Shown: positions 1 to 13,195 of the stretch, piece by piece
How positions within the stretch are numbered: the first letter of the stretch is position 1
Layout: every line of letters starts with the position of its first letter
Source of the DNA: Alteromonas sp. LOR
GTDB lineage: Bacteria > Pseudomonadota > Gammaproteobacteria > Enterobacterales > Alteromonadaceae
Assembly: GCF_000753865.1 (NCBI RefSeq)
Contig: NZ_JQFW01000049.1
Coordinates: forward strand, 1 to 64,000
Length of the DNA stretch: 64,000 bases
Direction: 5' to 3'
Program-made: the position numbers and the translations under genes
Notes under the pieces: model-generated
Seen by the model: the letters and a program-made list of their open reading frames with translations, nothing else
Told to the model about the DNA's origin: nothing
Databases searched by the model: none

Positions 1-741
<741 letters not shown>

Positions 742-792
742 CTAAGTTAAAAGTCCGACCCACAAATAGACCGGACCGAACCTTCATTTAGA

Positions 793-2895
793 TTAGATTC
801 TAGATTCAATAATAGCCCGCGCCACATTGTTAGGCGCCTCAGAATAATTGAAAAACTCCATTGAGTATGAAGCACGACCCTGCGTTTGTGAACGCAAGTC
901 TGTCGCATACCCAAACATTTCTGAAAGAGGCACTTTAGCACGAATCATTTTAATACCTGCTACGCCATCTTCCATACCTTCGATCATGCCGCGGCGACGA
1001 TTTAAATCACCAACAACATCACCCATCCAGTCTTCTGGAGTCGTCACTTCAACTTTCATAGTGGGTTCAAGCAACACCGGATTTGCTTCTGCGGCGCCCT
1101 TTTTGAAACCCATAGAGCCGGCGATCTTAAACGCCATTTCAGAAGAGTCAACATCGTGGTATGAACCGTCAAACAAAGTAACCTTTACATCAAGTACCGG
1201 ATACCCCGCAAGAACACCACTTCGCATCTGCTCCTGAATTCCTTTATCGACCGCTGGAATGAACTCTTTTGGAACAGTTCCACCGACGATCTCGTTCACA
1301 AATTCGTAGCCAAAGTCCTCTTCCTGAGGCTCAATGCGCAACCACACATGACCAAACTGGCCGCGGCCGCCTGACTGACGAATGAACTTCCCTTCCACTT
1401 CAACATCTTTGCGGAGGGTTTCACGATAAGCAACCTGAGGGTTACCTACGTTACATTCAACCTTAAATTCACGTTTCATACGATCAATGATGATATCAAG
1501 GTGTAATTCACCCATCCCTGAGATGATCGTTTGTCCCGTTTCGTCATCAGTTTTCACTTTAAATGACGGATCTTCTGCAGCAAGCTTGCTAAGCGCTATG
1601 CCCATTTTTTCTTGGTCAGCTTGCGACTTAGGCTCTACTGCAATTGAAATTACCGGGTCAGGAAATTCCATACGTTCTAACGTTATGATGTTATTTGGAT
1701 CGCACAGTGTGTCACCCGTCGTGACATCCTTAAGGCCTATCGCTGCTGCGATATCGCCCGCGCGTACCTCTTTAATTTCTTCTCTGTCTTTCGCGTGCAT
1801 CTGCACGATACGACCAAAGCGCTCTCGCTTGCCTTTTACAGGGTTGTATACAGTATCACCTGTATTCACCACACCTGAATAGCAGCGGAAGAACGTCAGC
1901 GTGCCAACAAACGGGTCGGTCGCTATTTTAAACGCCAGTGCAGAAAACGGCTCTTCGTCTGTAGGGTGACGTTCTGCCTCTGTTTCGTCTTTGTCGTCAA
2001 GAATACCGGTAATCGCTTTGACTTCATTTGGCGAAGGCAGGTAATGAACAACCGAGTCTAGTACTGCTTGAACACCTTTGTTTTTGAAGGCACTGCCACA
2101 AGTGGCAAGAACAATTTCGTTGTTCAGCGTACGGGTGCGTAGCCCCAATCGTATTTCTTCTTCGGTTAGCGCTTCGCCTTCCAAATACTTGTCCATTAAC
2201 TCGTCAGAGGCTTCAGCCGCTGCTTCAACCATTTCAGTGCGATACTGCTCGGCTTTTTCTAAATATTCAGCCGGAATGTCTTCATAGGTAAATGTCATAC
2301 CCATGTCGTCTCCATTCCAGTTGATTGATTTCATCTTAATTAAGTCGATGACACCATGGAATTCTTCTTCAGCGCCCATGTTGATTTGAATCGGAACACA
2401 GTTAGCGCCTAAACGTTTGCGGATTTGACCCACAACACGTTCAAAATCAGCACCAGCCCTGTCCATCTTATTAACGAAGACAAGGCGTGGCACTTGATAT
2501 TTGTCAGCCTGTCTCCAGACTGTCTCTGATTGAGGTTCTACCCCAGAAGACCCACAGAATACGACTACCGCTCCGTCTAGAACACGTAATGAACGTTCCA
2601 CCTCAATGGTGAAGTCCACGTGTCCAGGCGTGTCGATGATATTTATTCTGTGTTGATCGAACTGTTGCTCCATACCAGACCAGAAACAAGTAGTAGCAGC
2701 AGACGTGATAGTGATACCACGCTCCTGCTCTTGTTCCATCCAGTCCATGGTAGCAGCACCATCGTGCACTTCACCGATTTTGTGAGACAGTCCTGTATAA
2801 AACAAGACACGCTCTGTGGTCGTGGTTTTACCCGCGTCCACGTGAGCCACAATACCAATATTGCGATAACGCTCAATCGAGGTCTTACGAGGCAT
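793..2895 (-). CDS. fusA: Elongation factor G
   Basis: EF-G is the 700-residue translocase GTPase, which also acts with RRF in ribosome recycling. G1 is [20 protein letters not shown] near residues 14-33, G2 lies in [12 protein letters not shown]3 is DTPGHVDF and G4 is NKMD. The C-terminal domain IV-V block [20 protein letters not shown] is intact. The length matches the family. It begins 27 bp after rpsG and ends 63 bp before tuf, so it is co-transcribed in the str operon. No disruption is seen. Confidence 0.98.
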   Translation of the reverse strand: MPRKTSIERYRNIGIVAHVDAGKTTTTERVLFYTGLSHKIGEVHDGAATMDWMEQEQERGITITSAATTCFWSGMEQQFDQHRINIIDTPGHVDFTIEVERSLRVLDGAVVVFCGSSGVEPQSETVWRQADKYQVPRLVFVNKMDRAGADFERVVGQIRKRLGANCVPIQINMGAEEEFHGVIDLIKMKSINWNGDDMGMTFTYEDIPAEYLEKAEQYRTEMVEAAAEASDELMDKYLEGEALTEEEIRLGLRTRTLNNEIVLATCGSAFKNKGVQAVLDSVVHYLPSPNEVKAITGILDDKDETEAERHPTDEEPFSALAFKIATDPFVGTLTFFRCYSGVVNTGDTVYNPVKGKRERFGRIVQMHAKDREEIKEVRAGDIAAAIGLKDVTTGDTLCDPNNIITLERMEFPDPVISIAVEPKSQADQEKMGIALSKLAAEDPSFKVKTDDETGQTIISGMGELHLDIIIDRMKREFKVECNVGNPQVAYRETLRKDVEVEGKFIRQSGGRGQFGHVWLRIEPQEEDFGYEFVNEIVGGTVPKEFIPAVDKGIQEQMRSGVLAGYPVLDVKVTLFDGSYHDVDSSEMAFKIAGSMGFKKGAAEANPVLLEPTMKVEVTTPEDWMGDVVGDLNRRRGMIEGMEDGVAGIKMIRAKVPLSEMFGYATDLRSQTQGRASYSMEFFNYSEAPNNVARAIIESRI

Positions 2896-2922
2896 AAATC
2901 TCTCTCAGTTATATAACGTTGA

Positions 2923-3393
2923 TTACCAACGGTAGTGAGCAAACGCTTTGTTTGCTTCGGCCATACGGTGAACGTCTTCACGTTTCTTAACCGCTGAACC
3001 TTTATTTTCTGATGCATCCATCATTTCAGCCGCTAGGCGCTGTGCCATAGACTTTTCGCCACGTTTACGTGCAGCATCAACCATCCAACGCATACCTAGT
3101 GCATTACGACGAACTGGACGTACTTCGACTGGAACCTGATAAGTTGAACCACCAACACGACGAGACTTAACCTCAACCGTTGGGCGGATGTTATCAAGCG
3201 CTTCTTCGAATACATCTAGGTGTGCTTTGCTGGTTTTTTCAGCAACAATATCTAGCGCACCGTAAACGATTTTTTCAGCGACTGACTTTTTGCCGTCGAG
3301 CATTACGACATTCATGAATTTAGCAAGCAGTTGTGAACCAAATTTTGGCTCTGGTAGGATTTTACGTTGACCTACGACTCTTCTTCTTGGCAT
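2923..3393 (-). CDS. rpsG: 30S ribosomal protein S7
   Basis: S7 nucleates assembly of the 3' major domain of 16S rRNA and, in E. coli, represses its own operon. The 156-residue product starts [20 protein letters not shown] and contains the family blocks [20 protein letters not shown] and [14 protein letters not shown]. The length equals the bacterial norm. It sits between rpsL and fusA. The 75-bp spacer upstream resembles the S7 translational operator and is annotated separately. Confidence 0.98.
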   Translation of the reverse strand: MPRRRVVGQRKILPEPKFGSQLLAKFMNVVMLDGKKSVAEKIVYGALDIVAEKTSKAHLDVFEEALDNIRPTVEVKSRRVGGSTYQVPVEVRPVRRNALGMRWMVDAARKRGEKSMAQRLAAEMMDASENKGSAVKKREDVHRMAEANKAFAHYRW

Positions 3394-3468
3394 TTTCTAT
3401 TCTCCGTATGAATTCAGGGAATACCCAAAACTCTTAAACTTCAGTTTGGCCTTACTAACGGAGAACCG
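3394..3468 (-). promoter_or_regulatory. rpsL-rpsG spacer, probable S7 translational operator
   Basis: This 75-nt intercistronic spacer carries a small stem (AACGG/CCGTT around 3455-3470) followed on the transcript by GGCCAAACTGAAG, GAGTTTTGG, TCCCTGAATTC and the rpsG ribosome binding site ACGGAG. From memory, the E. coli str intercistronic region that binds S7 has the same order of short blocks. Sequence blocks are seen; the regulatory role is inferred from the family. Confidence 0.55.
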
Positions 3469-3843
3469 TTAAGACTTAGGCCTTTTCGCGCCGTACTTAG
3501 AACGGGCTTGTCTACGATCGTTTACACCTGCGCAGTCCAATGTACCGCGAACTGTGTGATAACGAACACCTGGTAAGTCTTTAACACGACCACCACGGAT
3601 AAGTACTACACTGTGCTCTTGTAGGTTGTGACCTTCACCACCGATGTATGAAGAAACTTCAAAACCGTTAGTTAGACGTACACGACATACTTTACGTAGT
3701 GCAGAGTTTGGTTTCTTTGGCGTAGTTGTATATACACGAGTACATACACCACGTCTCTGTGGACAAGCTTGCAGTGCAGCTACGTTGCTTTTTTCAACGG
3801 GCTTTCTGCGTGGCTTGCGCACTAACTGGTTAACTGTTGCCAT
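3469..3843 (-). CDS. rpsL: 30S ribosomal protein S12
   Basis: S12 is the decoding-centre protein of the 30S subunit. It has 124 residues, beginning [20 protein letters not shown]. The loop [12 protein letters not shown] and the [13 protein letters not shown] segment carry the lysines corresponding to K43 and K88, so the allele is the streptomycin-sensitive wild type at these positions. A good ribosome binding site (AGGAG, 7 nt before ATG) supports the start. It is the first gene of the str operon; the rpoC terminator lies upstream. Confidence 0.98.
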   Translation of the reverse strand: MATVNQLVRKPRRKPVEKSNVAALQACPQRRGVCTRVYTTTPKKPNSALRKVCRVRLTNGFEVSSYIGGEGHNLQEHSVVLIRGGRVKDLPGVRYHTVRGTLDCAGVNDRRQARSKYGAKRPKS

Positions 3844-3869
3844 TAACTAGCTCCTGATTAAAAACTACG

Positions 3870-3892
3870 AAAACCCAATCACTGTGATTGGG
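3870..3892 (-). terminator. Terminator-like hairpin in the rpsL leader
   Basis: CCCAATCAC and GTGATTGGG (3874-3892) form an almost perfect inverted repeat; on the minus strand the stem is followed by TTTT. It lies about 27 nt before the rpsL ATG, so it would act as a leader attenuator or operator rather than a gene-end terminator. The rest of the 310-bp spacer 3844-4153 holds the rpoC terminator and a short palindrome; I could not assign a convincing rpsL promoter. Confidence 0.45.
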
Positions 3893-3972
3893 TCCATATA
3901 ATGCGACTTTTCAATTCGTCGCCCTGTTTGCGGTAAGTATTGTGCTCGTCAATATTTACCAGGCTCTGATAC

Positions 3973-4028
3973 AAAAAACCGCGACCGTTTATCGAGCCTT
4001 TTCGGGGCTATCCAAAATCGGGTCGCGG
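3973..4028 (-). terminator. rpoC rho-independent terminator with nested hairpin
   Basis: The arms GGTCGCGG (4021-4028) and CCGCGACC (3979-3986) pair, and on the minus strand the stem is followed by six T residues (3973-3978). The 34-nt interior contains a second small hairpin (AGCC/GGCT). It lies about 125 nt after the rpoC stop and would separate the rpoBC operon from the str operon. Confidence 0.75.
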
Positions 4029-4120
4029 AATATTAATGATCATCGCCCTGACTGTCAAGCTGTACAAACTCTAAGCACTTAATATTCTTAAAATCTGTCA
4101 GCCTAAGCTGCCATTATGTT

Positions 4121-4142
4121 AGGAGTACGTTAACGCACTCCT
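4121..4142. repeat. 22-bp imperfect palindrome just after rpoC
   Basis: AGGAGT and ACTCCT flank CGTTAACG with a single mismatch pair, 11 bp after the rpoC stop. There is no T tract on either side, so it is not an obvious terminator; it may be an RNA processing or 3'-end protecting stem. Confidence 0.5.
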
Positions 4143-4153
4143 ATGATCATGCC

Positions 4154-7100
4154 TTATTCGGCCGAATCGTCGTCTGCACCAGCGTTAAGCGCTTCGGTCA
4201 ATGCCTGTTCTGCATCTGCTGCAGATACTGACATTTCTTCGATTTGCTCTTTGCGCTGTTGAGCACGGCGTTCATGGTATGCGAAACCCGTACCTGCTGG
4301 AATAAGTCGTCCAACAATTACGTTCTCTTTCAGACCGCGAAGGTCATCTTCTTTACCTTGAACCGCTGCTTCAGTCAGTACGCGCGTTGTTTCCTGGAAC
4401 GATGCCGCTGAGATAAATGACTCAGTAGACAGTGACGCTTTAGTGATACCAAGTAGTTGTGTTTCGTACTGTGCTGGTATCTTACCGTGTTTTTCAATTT
4501 CACGGTTTGCCACTTTCACGTTAGAAACTTCTACTTGCTCACCTTCTAGGAACTGCGTGTCGCCTGAATGAGTAATAACGCACTTACGCAACATCTGACG
4601 AATAACAACTTCGATGTGCTTATCGTTAATTTTTACACCCTGTAGACGGTAAACTTCCTGAACTTCGTTCACGATGTAGTTTGCTACATGGGAAATACCA
4701 CGAAGACGCAATATGTCGTGTGGAGACTCTGGACCATCGGCAATAACTTCGCCTTTTTCCACTTTCTCACCTTCGAACACATTAAGCTGACGCCATTTCG
4801 GAATCATCTCTTCGTATGCATCACCTTCAGCAGGTGTAATCACTAAGCGCTTCTTACCTTTAGTCTCTTTACCGAAACCGATAGTACCTGAGATTTCCGC
4901 TAAGATAGCAGGCTCTTTAGGTTTACGTGCTTCGAACAAGTCAGCAACTCGTGGTAGACCACCCGTGATGTCACGTGTCTTCGAGCTTTCCTGAGGTATA
5001 CGCGCTAGCACGTCACCTTCGTTAGCTACTTTGCCTTCTTTTGCTTCAATGGTTGTGAAGCTTGGAAGACGAATCTCTTGAAGACCGAACTCATCACTTT
5101 CAAGGATTAGCTTAGGCTCTTTTGCGTTTGCCTTTGTTAAATCTTTAACAACGATACGCGTTAGGCCAGTAAGCTCATCTTGCTGCATTTCTGTGTTAGT
5201 GTCGTCGATGTCCGCGAAGCTAATCTTAGCTGCACGTTCAGTAACGATTGGGTGACTATGCGGGTCCCAGTTAGCAACAACGTCGCCAGCTGCAATTTTT
5301 GCACCGTCATCAACACTCAATACTGCACCGTATGGCACTTTATAGCGTTCTTTCTCACGGCCTTGCTCATCGATAACAGTAAGTTCTGTTGAACGAGACA
5401 CAATAACCATTTTGCCATCAGAATTACGTACAGATTTTTCGTTGTGTAGCTTAAGGCTACCCGCCGTTTTAACCTGAACGCTGTTCTCAGCAGACGCTCG
5501 AGATGCCGCACCACCAATGTGGAACGTACGCATGGTAAGCTGTGTACCAGGTTCACCGATTGACTGTGCTGCAATAACACCAACAGATTCACCGCTACCC
5601 ACCATATGTCCACGAGCAAGGTCACGACCATAACAGTTAGCACATACACCGAAGTCGTTATCACAGGTGATAACCGAGCGTACTTGGATTTGGTCAACAG
5701 AGTTGGCTTCAAGCATATCTACTAGCGCTTCGTCTAGCAGTACATTACGCTCAACCAATACTTCGCTAGTACCTGGCTTAACCACGTCTTCTGCTACCAC
5801 ACGACCTAGTACACGTTCGCGAAGTGGTTCAACAACGTCGCCACCTTCGATTAGTGGTGTCATGGAAACGCTACCGAACGTACCACAGTCATCGTTAGTG
5901 ATAACCAAATCTTGCGCAACGTCTACAAGACGACGAGTTAGGTAACCCGAGTTCGCTGTCTTAAGTGCTGTATCGGCTAGACCTTTACGCGCACCGTGCG
6001 TTGAGATGAAGTACTGAAGAACGTTAAGACCTTCACGGAAGTTTGCAGTGATTGGTGTCTCGATGATTGAACCATCTGGTTTAGCCATCAGACCACGCAT
6101 ACCAGCTAACTGACGAATCTGAGCGGCACTACCACGAGCACCCGAGTCGGCCATCATGTAAACAGAGTTAAATGATGATTGCTCTTCTTCTTCGCCATCG
6201 CGGTTAATTACGATGTCAGTCTTAAGGTTGTCCATCATGGCCTTAGCAACTTTTTCGTTGGCATTTGACCAGATATCGATAACTTTATTGTAACGCTCAC
6301 CGGCTGTTACAAGACCGTTTTGGAACTGTTCCTGAATTTCAATAACTTCAGCTTCTGCTGCGTCAACGATTTCTTTCTTCGCTTCAGGAATTACCATGTC
6401 ATCAATACCAACAGACGCACCCGCGATCATCGCGTAGTGGAAACCGGTATACATGATTTGGTCAGCTGCAATAACAGTATCTTTTAGACCAAGCGTACGG
6501 TAACAAGCATTCAATAGTTTTGAAATTTGCTTTTTGCCCATAGGCTGGTTGATGATTTCAAACGGAAGACCCTTTGGAAGGATCAGTGAGAAAATGGCAC
6601 GACCAACCGTAGTTTGAGTCAGTGTAACTTTCTCTGTCTTGTTGCCGTTTTCATCAATGTCGTATTCAGTAATACGTACTTTAACGCGAGAATGAAGCTC
6701 GGCATTACCTGTACGGTATGCTTTTTCTGCTTCATTAGGGCTGGTAAATACCATGCCTTCGCCTAAGCCGTTTACTTTGTCACGCGTAAGGTAATAAAGA
6801 CCCAATACAACGTCCTGTGAAGGAACGATAATCGGCTCACCGTTAGCAGGTGACAAGATGTTGTTCGTCGACATCATTAGCGCACGAGCTTCAAGCTGTG
6901 CTTCGATAGTCAACGGAACGTGTACCGCCATTTGGTCACCATCGAAGTCGGCGTTATACGCCGCACACACTAGCGGGTGAAGCTGAATCGCTTTACCTTC
7001 GATTAGTGTTGGTTCGAATGCTTGTATACCCAAACGGTGAAGAGTAGGTGCACGGTTAAGCAACACAGGGTGTTCGCGGATAACGTCATCTAGTACGTCC

Positions 7101-8326
7101 CAAACCTCTGGTGCTTCGCGCTCTACTAACTTCTTAGCAGCTTTGATAGTTGTTGCAAGACCACGACCTTCAAGCTTACCGTAAATAAACGGTTTAAATA
7201 GCTCAAGTGCCATCTTCTTAGGAAGACCACACTGGTGAAGACGAAGTGTTGGACCAACTGTAATTACAGAACGACCAGAGTAGTCAACACGCTTACCAAG
7301 AAGGTTCTGACGGAAACGACCCTGTTTACCTTTGATCATGTCTGCAAGCGACTTAAGTGGACGCTTGTTAGAACCGGTAATCGCACGGCCGCGACGTCCA
7401 TTATCTAGAAGTGCATCAACAGACTCTTGTAACATACGCTTTTCGTTGCGTACGATAATGTCTGGAGCAGCAAGGTCTAGAAGACGCTTAAGACGGTTGT
7501 TACGGTTAATAACACGACGGTATAAATCGTTCAGGTCAGACGTAGCGAAACGTCCACCGTCTAGTGGTACTAGAGGGCGAAGATCGGGTGGCAATACTGG
7601 AAGTACTGTCATGATCATCCACTCTGGCTTGTTACCAGACTGTTGGAACGATTCAAGTAACTTAAGACGCTTCGTAATTTTCTTACGCTTTGTCTCAGAG
7701 TTGATTGAAGGCAATTCTTCACGCATTGCTGCAACGTCGGCATCAACGTCAAGTACAGTTAACAGGTCAAATACTGCTTCTGCACCCATTTTCGCGTCGA
7801 ACTCGTCGCCGTGCTCTTCTAACGAATCAAGATAATCTTCTTCGTTTAATAACTGGCCGCGCTCTAATGTCGTCATACCTGGTTCTGTTACCACGTATGA
7901 TTCAAAATAAAGCACGCGCTCAATGTCACGTAGCGTCATATCAAGCATTAAGCCGATACGAGACGGAAGTGACTTAAGGAACCAGATGTGTGCTACTGGA
8001 CTTGCTAGCTCGATGTGGCCCATACGCTCACGACGAACTTTAGTCAGTGTAACTTCAACGCCACACTTTTCACAGATAACACCACGGTGCTTAAGGCGCT
8101 TGTACTTACCGCACAAACACTCGTAATCTTTAACAGGGCCAAAGATACGGGCACAAAATAAACCGTCACGCTCAGGCTTGAACGTACGATAGTTGATAGT
8201 CTCAGGCTTCTTCACTTCACCAAAAGACCATGAACGAATCATGTCAGGTGAAGAAAGGCCGATTCGAATATTATCGAACTCTTCGGCCTTATGCTGTTGC
8301 TTTAGAAACTTTAATAAGTCTTTCAC
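4154..8326 (-). CDS. rpoC: RNA polymerase beta' subunit
   Basis: Beta' carries the catalytic magnesium site of RNA polymerase. It has 1390 residues, within the normal gammaproteobacterial range. It starts [20 protein letters not shown]. The N-terminal zinc finger [20 protein letters not shown], the active-site motif [12 protein letters not shown] and the second zinc site ([19 protein letters not shown]) are intact, as is the trigger-loop segment [16 protein letters not shown]. It follows rpoB after an 81-bp spacer holding a GC-rich stem, and is closed by the terminator at 3973-4028. Confidence 0.99.
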   Translation of the reverse strand: MKDLLKFLKQQHKAEEFDNIRIGLSSPDMIRSWSFGEVKKPETINYRTFKPERDGLFCARIFGPVKDYECLCGKYKRLKHRGVICEKCGVEVTLTKVRRERMGHIELASPVAHIWFLKSLPSRIGLMLDMTLRDIERVLYFESYVVTEPGMTTLERGQLLNEEDYLDSLEEHGDEFDAKMGAEAVFDLLTVLDVDADVAAMREELPSINSETKRKKITKRLKLLESFQQSGNKPEWMIMTVLPVLPPDLRPLVPLDGGRFATSDLNDLYRRVINRNNRLKRLLDLAAPDIIVRNEKRMLQESVDALLDNGRRGRAITGSNKRPLKSLADMIKGKQGRFRQNLLGKRVDYSGRSVITVGPTLRLHQCGLPKKMALELFKPFIYGKLEGRGLATTIKAAKKLVEREAPEVWDVLDDVIREHPVLLNRAPTLHRLGIQAFEPTLIEGKAIQLHPLVCAAYNADFDGDQMAVHVPLTIEAQLEARALMMSTNNILSPANGEPIIVPSQDVVLGLYYLTRDKVNGLGEGMVFTSPNEAEKAYRTGNAELHSRVKVRITEYDIDENGNKTEKVTLTQTTVGRAIFSLILPKGLPFEIINQPMGKKQISKLLNACYRTLGLKDTVIAADQIMYTGFHYAMIAGASVGIDDMVIPEAKKEIVDAAEAEVIEIQEQFQNGLVTAGERYNKVIDIWSNANEKVAKAMMDNLKTDIVINRDGEEEEQSSFNSVYMMADSGARGSAAQIRQLAGMRGLMAKPDGSIIETPITANFREGLNVLQYFISTHGARKGLADTALKTANSGYLTRRLVDVAQDLVITNDDCGTFGSVSMTPLIEGGDVVEPLRERVLGRVVAEDVVKPGTSEVLVERNVLLDEALVDMLEANSVDQIQVRSVITCDNDFGVCANCYGRDLARGHMVGSGESVGVIAAQSIGEPGTQLTMRTFHIGGAASRASAENSVQVKTAGSLKLHNEKSVRNSDGKMVIVSRSTELTVIDEQGREKERYKVPYGAVLSVDDGAKIAAGDVVANWDPHSHPIVTERAAKISFADIDDTNTEMQQDELTGLTRIVVKDLTKANAKEPKLILESDEFGLQEIRLPSFTTIEAKEGKVANEGDVLARIPQESSKTRDITGGLPRVADLFEARKPKEPAILAEISGTIGFGKETKGKKRLVITPAEGDAYEEMIPKWRQLNVFEGEKVEKGEVIADGPESPHDILRLRGISHVANYIVNEVQEVYRLQGVKINDKHIEVVIRQMLRKCVITHSGDTQFLEGEQVEVSNVKVANREIEKHGKIPAQYETQLLGITKASLSTESFISAASFQETTRVLTEAAVQGKEDDLRGLKENVIVGRLIPAGTGFAYHERRAQQRKEQIEEMSVSAADAEQALTEALNAGADDDSAE

Positions 8327-8357
8327 ATTACTCTCCCAGCGGAGTCAGTCTCTAGAA

Positions 8358-8375
8358 CCCGGCGCAAGCGCCGGG
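8358..8375 (-). other. rpoB-rpoC intercistronic GC-rich stem
   Basis: CCCGGCGC and GCGCCGGG are separated by only two bases, giving a compact stem in the 81-bp rpoB-rpoC spacer. There is no T tract, so transcription should continue into rpoC; an RNA processing or stabilising stem is more likely. Confidence 0.55.
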
Positions 8376-8407
8376 CCATCTCATAACATTACGCGGCAAT
8401 CGCCGTA

Positions 8408-11400
8408 TTACTTTTCTTCAAGCTCGATGTTGATACCCAACGAGCGAATTTCTTTAAGCAATACGTTGAAGGATTCTGGCATGCCAGGCTCCATTCTGTG
8501 GTCGCCATCGACGATGTTCTTGTACATTTTGGTACGACCGTTAACGTCATCCGACTTAACAGTAAGCATTTCCTGAAGGGTATATGCAGCACCGTATGCT
8601 TCAAGTGCCCATACTTCCATCTCACCGAAGCGCTGGCCACCGAACTGTGCTTTACCACCAAGAGGTTGCTGTGTAACAAGGCTGTAAGAACCAGTAGAAC
8701 GAGCGTGCATCTTATCGTCTACCAAGTGGTTCAGTTTCAGCATGTACATGTAACCAACCGTAACAGGTCGCTCAAACGAGTTACCAGTACGACCGTCGAA
8801 CAAGGTAATCTGACCGCTTTCTGGAATATCAGCAAGCTTCAACATTTCCTTGATTTCAGATTCGCGAGCACCGTCGAATACAGGCGTTGCAATTGGTACA
8901 CCTTTACGAAGGTTCTCAGCTAGACGACGAACTTCGTGATCTGTGAAGTTATCAATGTCTACTACTTGGTGATTTTCACCTAGTTCGTACACTTTCTTCA
9001 AGAAATCACGCATTTCGGCAAGCTCACGCTGCTCTTTAATCATGCGATCAATTTTAACCCCAAGACCGTGAGCAGCCATGCCCAAGTGAGTCTCAAGAAT
9101 CTGACCGATGTTCATACGAGACGGTACACCAAGAGGGTTAAGTACGATGTCTACCGGCGTACCGTTTTCATCGTATGGCATATCTTCTACTGGTTGAATA
9201 GTAGAAATAACACCTTTGTTACCGTGACGTCCCGCCATTTTATCACCCGGTTGGATGTGGCGTTTAACCGCTAGGTAAACTTTAACAATCTTAAGTACAC
9301 CAGGCGCTAAATCGTCGCCTTGCGTTATCTTACGACGCTTAGTTTCAAACTTCTTATCGAAGTCAGCTTTGATCTCAGCATGCTGTTCAGCAATTTGGTC
9401 TAGCTCTAACTGTACGTCTTCGCTGTTAAGTGCAATTTCAAACCATTTTTCACGTGGCAGGCTGTCAAGCTTAGCTTGTTCAACACCGGCGCGCGCTAGT
9501 GCAGTTTGAGCACGTGCGAAAATACCATCCGCAAGGATTTCAAATTCGTCAGTAAGATCTTTCTTAACTTGACGAAGCTGCATATCTTCAATTTCAAGCG
9601 CACGTTTGTCTTTCTCTACGCCGTCACGAGTAAAGACTTGAACGTCGATAACCGTACCGTGAACAGAGTTAGGCACACGTAGTGACGTATCTTTTACGTC
9701 AGACGCTTTTTCACCAAAGATGGCTCTTAAAAGTTTCTCTTCCGGCGTAAGCTGAGTTTCACCTTTTGGTGTCACTTTACCTACAAGGATGTCGCCGCCT
9801 TTCACTTCTGCACCGATGTAAACAACACCTGATTCATCAAGTTTGCTCAGTGCAGACTCACCCACGTTTGGAATATCAGAAGAAATTTCTTCTGGACCAA
9901 GCTTGGTGTCACGAGCAATACAGCTTAGCTCTTGAATGTGAATAGTCGTAAAGCGGTCTTCCTGTGCTACACGCTCAGAAATAAGGATTGAATCCTCAAA
10001 GTTGTAACCATTCCACGGCATGAACGCGATACGCATGTTCTGACCAAGTGCGAGATCACCAAGGTCTGTCGAAGGACCATCGGCTAGCACGTCACCAGTA
10101 ACAATTGGGTCACCAACACTACAAGTAGGTCGCTGATTGATACAGGTGTTCTGGTTAGAACGGGTGTATTTGGTTAGGTTGTAGATGTCGATACCTGCTT
10201 CACCAGGAAGCATTTCGTCTTCAGCTACTTTGATTACGATGCGACTCGCATCTACGTAATCTACCGTACCACCGCGTTTAGCAACTACCGTTACGCCAGA
10301 GTCAACGGCGATAGTTCTTTCCATACCTGTACCCACTAACGGCTTATCAGCGCGAAGTGTTGGAACAGCCTGACGTTGCATGTTGGCACCCATAAGTGCA
10401 CGGTTTGCATCATCGTGTTCAAGGAACGGAATAATGCTTGCTGCAATTGAAACGATTTGCTGTGGAGAAACATCCATGTATTTGATGTCTTCTTTAGGCA
10501 TCAAGGTTGTTTCACCACGGTGACGACATGGAATAAGGTCGTCTACCAGTTCACCAGCTTCAGTCAACGCAATGTTGGCCTGAGCGATAGCGAATTGGCC
10601 TTCTTCAATCGCAGATAAATAATCGATTTCTTCGCCCACTACACCATCAACAATGCGACGGAATGGTGTTTCAAGGAAACCAAAATCATTGGTGCGCGCA
10701 AAGCTCGCCAATGAGTTAATTAGACCGATGTTTGGACCTTCAGGTGTTTCGATTGGACATAGACGACCGTAGTGAGTCGGATGTACGTCTCGAACCTCAA
10801 AGCCTGCTCGTTCACGAGTAAGACCGCCCGGACCTAACGCAGAAATACGACGCTTGTGCGTTACTTCTGACAATGGGTTGTTTTGGTCCATGAACTGAGA
10901 CAACTGCGACGACCCAAAGAACTCTTTAACGGCAGCCGAAATAGGCTTAGCGTTAATAAGATCTTGTGGCATAACGTTGTCTAGGTCGCCAAGACTTAGG
11001 CGTTCTTTAACAGCGCGTTCTACACGAACTAAACCAACACGGAATTGGTTTTCTGCCATTTCACCAACAGAACGAATACGACGGTTACCAAGGTGATCAA
11101 TATCATCAACTTCGTCTTTACCGTCACGTATGGTGATTAGCTGTTTCATTACAGAAACGATGTCTTCTTTGGCTAGCGTACCAGAACCAATCAGTTCTTC
11201 ACGGCCTAAGCGACGGTTAAACTTCATACGACCAACAGAAGAAAGATCGTAACGTTCTTCAGAGAAGAACAAGTTTTCAAATAACGTTTCTGCAGCGTCT
11301 TTCGTCGGCGGCTCACCAGGACGCATCATACGATAAATCTCAACAAGCGCTTCTAAGCGGTTTGTCGAAGAATCAATACGTAGCGTATCTGAAATGTATG

Positions 11401-12436
11401 AACCGTGATCGAGTTCGTTGATGTAAAGCGTTTCGAATTCTTTTATGCCGGCTTGACTTAGCTCAGCTAAATTCTCAAGTGCAAGCTCATCGTTCGCACT
11501 TACAATGACTTCACCGGTGTCTTCGTTAACATAAGTGGCAGCAAATACACGACCGATTAGATAATCAGCAGGTACTTCCAGCTCTGTTAAACCAGACTTC
11601 TCTAATGCACGAGTGTGGCGCGCAGAGATACGACGACCAGTTTCAACAACCACATTGCCATCGCCATCGATGATATCGAAAGCAGCCGTTTCACCACGAA
11701 GGCGATCAGGTTTCACTTCCATCATCAGACGGTCTTTGTCGATGCGAACGTTAACTTTTTCGAAGAAAGTATCTAAAATTTCTTCTGACGTCATTTCCAA
11801 TGCACGCAAGATAATTGTTGCAGGCAATTTACGACGACGGTCGATACGCACAAACAGATTATCTTTAGGGTCAAACTCAAAGTCTAACCAAGAGCCACGG
11901 TATGGAATTACGCGTGCATTATAAAGCACTTTTCCAGACGAGTGAGTCTTGCCTTTATCGTGATCGAAAAACACACCAGGTGAGCGGTGTAGCTGTGACA
12001 CTATTACACGCTCTGTACCATTGATAACGAACGTTCCGTTCTCTGTCATCAATGGGATTTCTCCCATGTACACTTCTTGTTCTTTAATATCTTTTACGGT
12101 ACCTGGGGCTGCGTCTTTGTCAAACAATACTAACCGTAGTTTTACTCTTAACGGAGCAGAGAAAGTTACGCCGCGAATTTGACATTCTTTAACGTCAAAA
12201 ACTGGCTCTCCCAGGCGGTAGCTTACATATTGAAGCTCTGAATTACCTGAGTAACTTTTAATTGGAAAAACGGAACGAAATGCTGCTTCCAAGCCGTATT
12301 GAGCATCGGCGTCGATCTCAATAAACTTTTTGAAAGAATCAAGCTGAATTGAAAGAAGGTATGGAATTTCCAATACCTGTGGGCGTTTGCCAAAATCCTT
12401 ACGGATACGTTTCTTTTCGCTATAAGAGTAAACCAT
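8408..12436 (-). CDS. rpoB: RNA polymerase beta subunit
   Basis: Beta forms the other half of the RNA polymerase active-site cleft. The 1342-residue product begins [20 protein letters not shown]. The rifampicin region is wild type ([20 protein letters not shown] then [16 protein letters not shown]). The C-terminal region has [13 protein letters not shown] and the family block [20 protein letters not shown]. It is separated from rplL by 327 bp containing an attenuator, as in E. coli, and is followed by rpoC. Confidence 0.99.
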   Translation of the reverse strand: MVYSYSEKKRIRKDFGKRPQVLEIPYLLSIQLDSFKKFIEIDADAQYGLEAAFRSVFPIKSYSGNSELQYVSYRLGEPVFDVKECQIRGVTFSAPLRVKLRLVLFDKDAAPGTVKDIKEQEVYMGEIPLMTENGTFVINGTERVIVSQLHRSPGVFFDHDKGKTHSSGKVLYNARVIPYRGSWLDFEFDPKDNLFVRIDRRRKLPATIILRALEMTSEEILDTFFEKVNVRIDKDRLMMEVKPDRLRGETAAFDIIDGDGNVVVETGRRISARHTRALEKSGLTELEVPADYLIGRVFAATYVNEDTGEVIVSANDELALENLAELSQAGIKEFETLYINELDHGSYISDTLRIDSSTNRLEALVEIYRMMRPGEPPTKDAAETLFENLFFSEERYDLSSVGRMKFNRRLGREELIGSGTLAKEDIVSVMKQLITIRDGKDEVDDIDHLGNRRIRSVGEMAENQFRVGLVRVERAVKERLSLGDLDNVMPQDLINAKPISAAVKEFFGSSQLSQFMDQNNPLSEVTHKRRISALGPGGLTRERAGFEVRDVHPTHYGRLCPIETPEGPNIGLINSLASFARTNDFGFLETPFRRIVDGVVGEEIDYLSAIEEGQFAIAQANIALTEAGELVDDLIPCRHRGETTLMPKEDIKYMDVSPQQIVSIAASIIPFLEHDDANRALMGANMQRQAVPTLRADKPLVGTGMERTIAVDSGVTVVAKRGGTVDYVDASRIVIKVAEDEMLPGEAGIDIYNLTKYTRSNQNTCINQRPTCSVGDPIVTGDVLADGPSTDLGDLALGQNMRIAFMPWNGYNFEDSILISERVAQEDRFTTIHIQELSCIARDTKLGPEEISSDIPNVGESALSKLDESGVVYIGAEVKGGDILVGKVTPKGETQLTPEEKLLRAIFGEKASDVKDTSLRVPNSVHGTVIDVQVFTRDGVEKDKRALEIEDMQLRQVKKDLTDEFEILADGIFARAQTALARAGVEQAKLDSLPREKWFEIALNSEDVQLELDQIAEQHAEIKADFDKKFETKRRKITQGDDLAPGVLKIVKVYLAVKRHIQPGDKMAGRHGNKGVISTIQPVEDMPYDENGTPVDIVLNPLGVPSRMNIGQILETHLGMAAHGLGVKIDRMIKEQRELAEMRDFLKKVYELGENHQVVDIDNFTDHEVRRLAENLRKGVPIATPVFDGARESEIKEMLKLADIPESGQITLFDGRTGNSFERPVTVGYMYMLKLNHLVDDKMHARSTGSYSLVTQQPLGGKAQFGGQRFGEMEVWALEAYGAAYTLQEMLTVKSDDVNGRTKMYKNIVDGDHRMEPGMPESFNVLLKEIRSLGINIELEEK

Positions 12437-12696
12437 GGGTTCCTCAGCCTGCTGATTTATGACCCAACCTGCTGCTAAATGCTTTAAAACGCGTGCTATG
12501 GGCTAAAAGCTGCGTTTCAAATGGCGCAATAAGCAACAAACTTCCACAACCCTAATTCGGGCAAGTTCACCAGCATACAACAATTTTTAACCAATTATTA
12601 GTTAAGTTGTTGGATTTTTATGCTTTTTAATGGTCTTGTCCGAATTGCGCTTAACACAGTGTAGATCAGGGTTATATTCTACACATTATACAGCGC

Positions 12697-12730
12697 AAAA
12701 AGGCTGGTGGTTTAAAAAACCACCAGCCTT
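12697..12730 (-). terminator. rplL-rpoB attenuator
   Basis: A perfect 14-bp inverted repeat (AAGGCTGGTGGTTT, 12700-12713, and its complement 12717-12730) is followed on the minus strand by a run of five T. It lies 33 bp after the rplL stop. In E. coli partial termination in this roughly 320-bp gap sets the ratio of ribosomal protein to polymerase mRNA; here the gap is 327 bp (12437-12763). Structure is seen; partial readthrough is inferred. The rest of the gap is AT-rich with no ORF. Confidence 0.85.
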
Positions 12731-12763
12731 GCCGTCTCAGGCAAATAATCTGATTAAATCAGA

Positions 12764-13138
12764 TTACTTGATTTCAACTTCAGCGCCAGCTTCAGTTAGA
12801 GTCGTTTTAAGTTCTTCAGCTTCTTCTTTGCTTACGCCTTCTTTGATAGCTTTAGGAGCAGATTCAACTACTTCTTTAGCTTCTTTAAGACCTAGGCCAG
12901 TCGCGCCGCGAACTGCTTTGATAACTGCAACTTTGTTAGCACCGAATGAAGTCATTACAACGTCAAATTCAGTTTGCTCTTCAACAGCAGCAGCTTCACC
13001 GCCTGCAGCAGGACCAGCAACAGCAACAGCTGCAGCAGATACGTTGAATTTTTCTTCAGCTGCTTCGATTAGCTCAACCAATTCCATAACTGGCATTTCA
13101 GCAATCGCGTTTAAAATATCTTCTTTAGTTAGAGCCAT
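12764..13138 (-). CDS. rplL: 50S ribosomal protein L7/L12
   Basis: L7/L12 is the acidic stalk protein that recruits translational GTPases and is present in multiple copies on L10. It has 124 residues: N-terminal dimer domain [20 protein letters not shown], an Ala/Gly/Glu-rich hinge near residues 35-55, and the C-terminal domain with [20 protein letters not shown]. It follows rplJ by 57 bp and is followed by the attenuator before rpoB. Confidence 0.98.
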   Translation of the reverse strand: MALTKEDILNAIAEMPVMELVELIEAAEEKFNVSAAAVAVAGPAAGGEAAAVEEQTEFDVVMTSFGANKVAVIKAVRGATGLGLKEAKEVVESAPKAIKEGVSKEEAEELKTTLTEAGAEVEIK

Positions 13139-13195
13139 GTTCTCTAAACTCCTGGGGTTTTAATGTTAAAAAAATCAATATGCCAAAAACGAAAA

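Noticed and set aside
4121-4142. Palindrome after rpoC as the main terminator
   Set aside because: No T tract follows on the minus strand; the hairpin at 3973-4028 with six T is the better terminator.
7332-7835. Arg/Ser-rich plus-strand ORFs opposite rpoC
   Set aside because: Composition is that expected of the reverse frame of a conserved gene; several similar shadows lie opposite rpoB, fusA and aguB.
12630-13163. 177-residue plus-strand ORF across rplL
   Set aside because: It is the antisense shadow of rplL and its attenuator; no start signal and the real gene is unambiguous.
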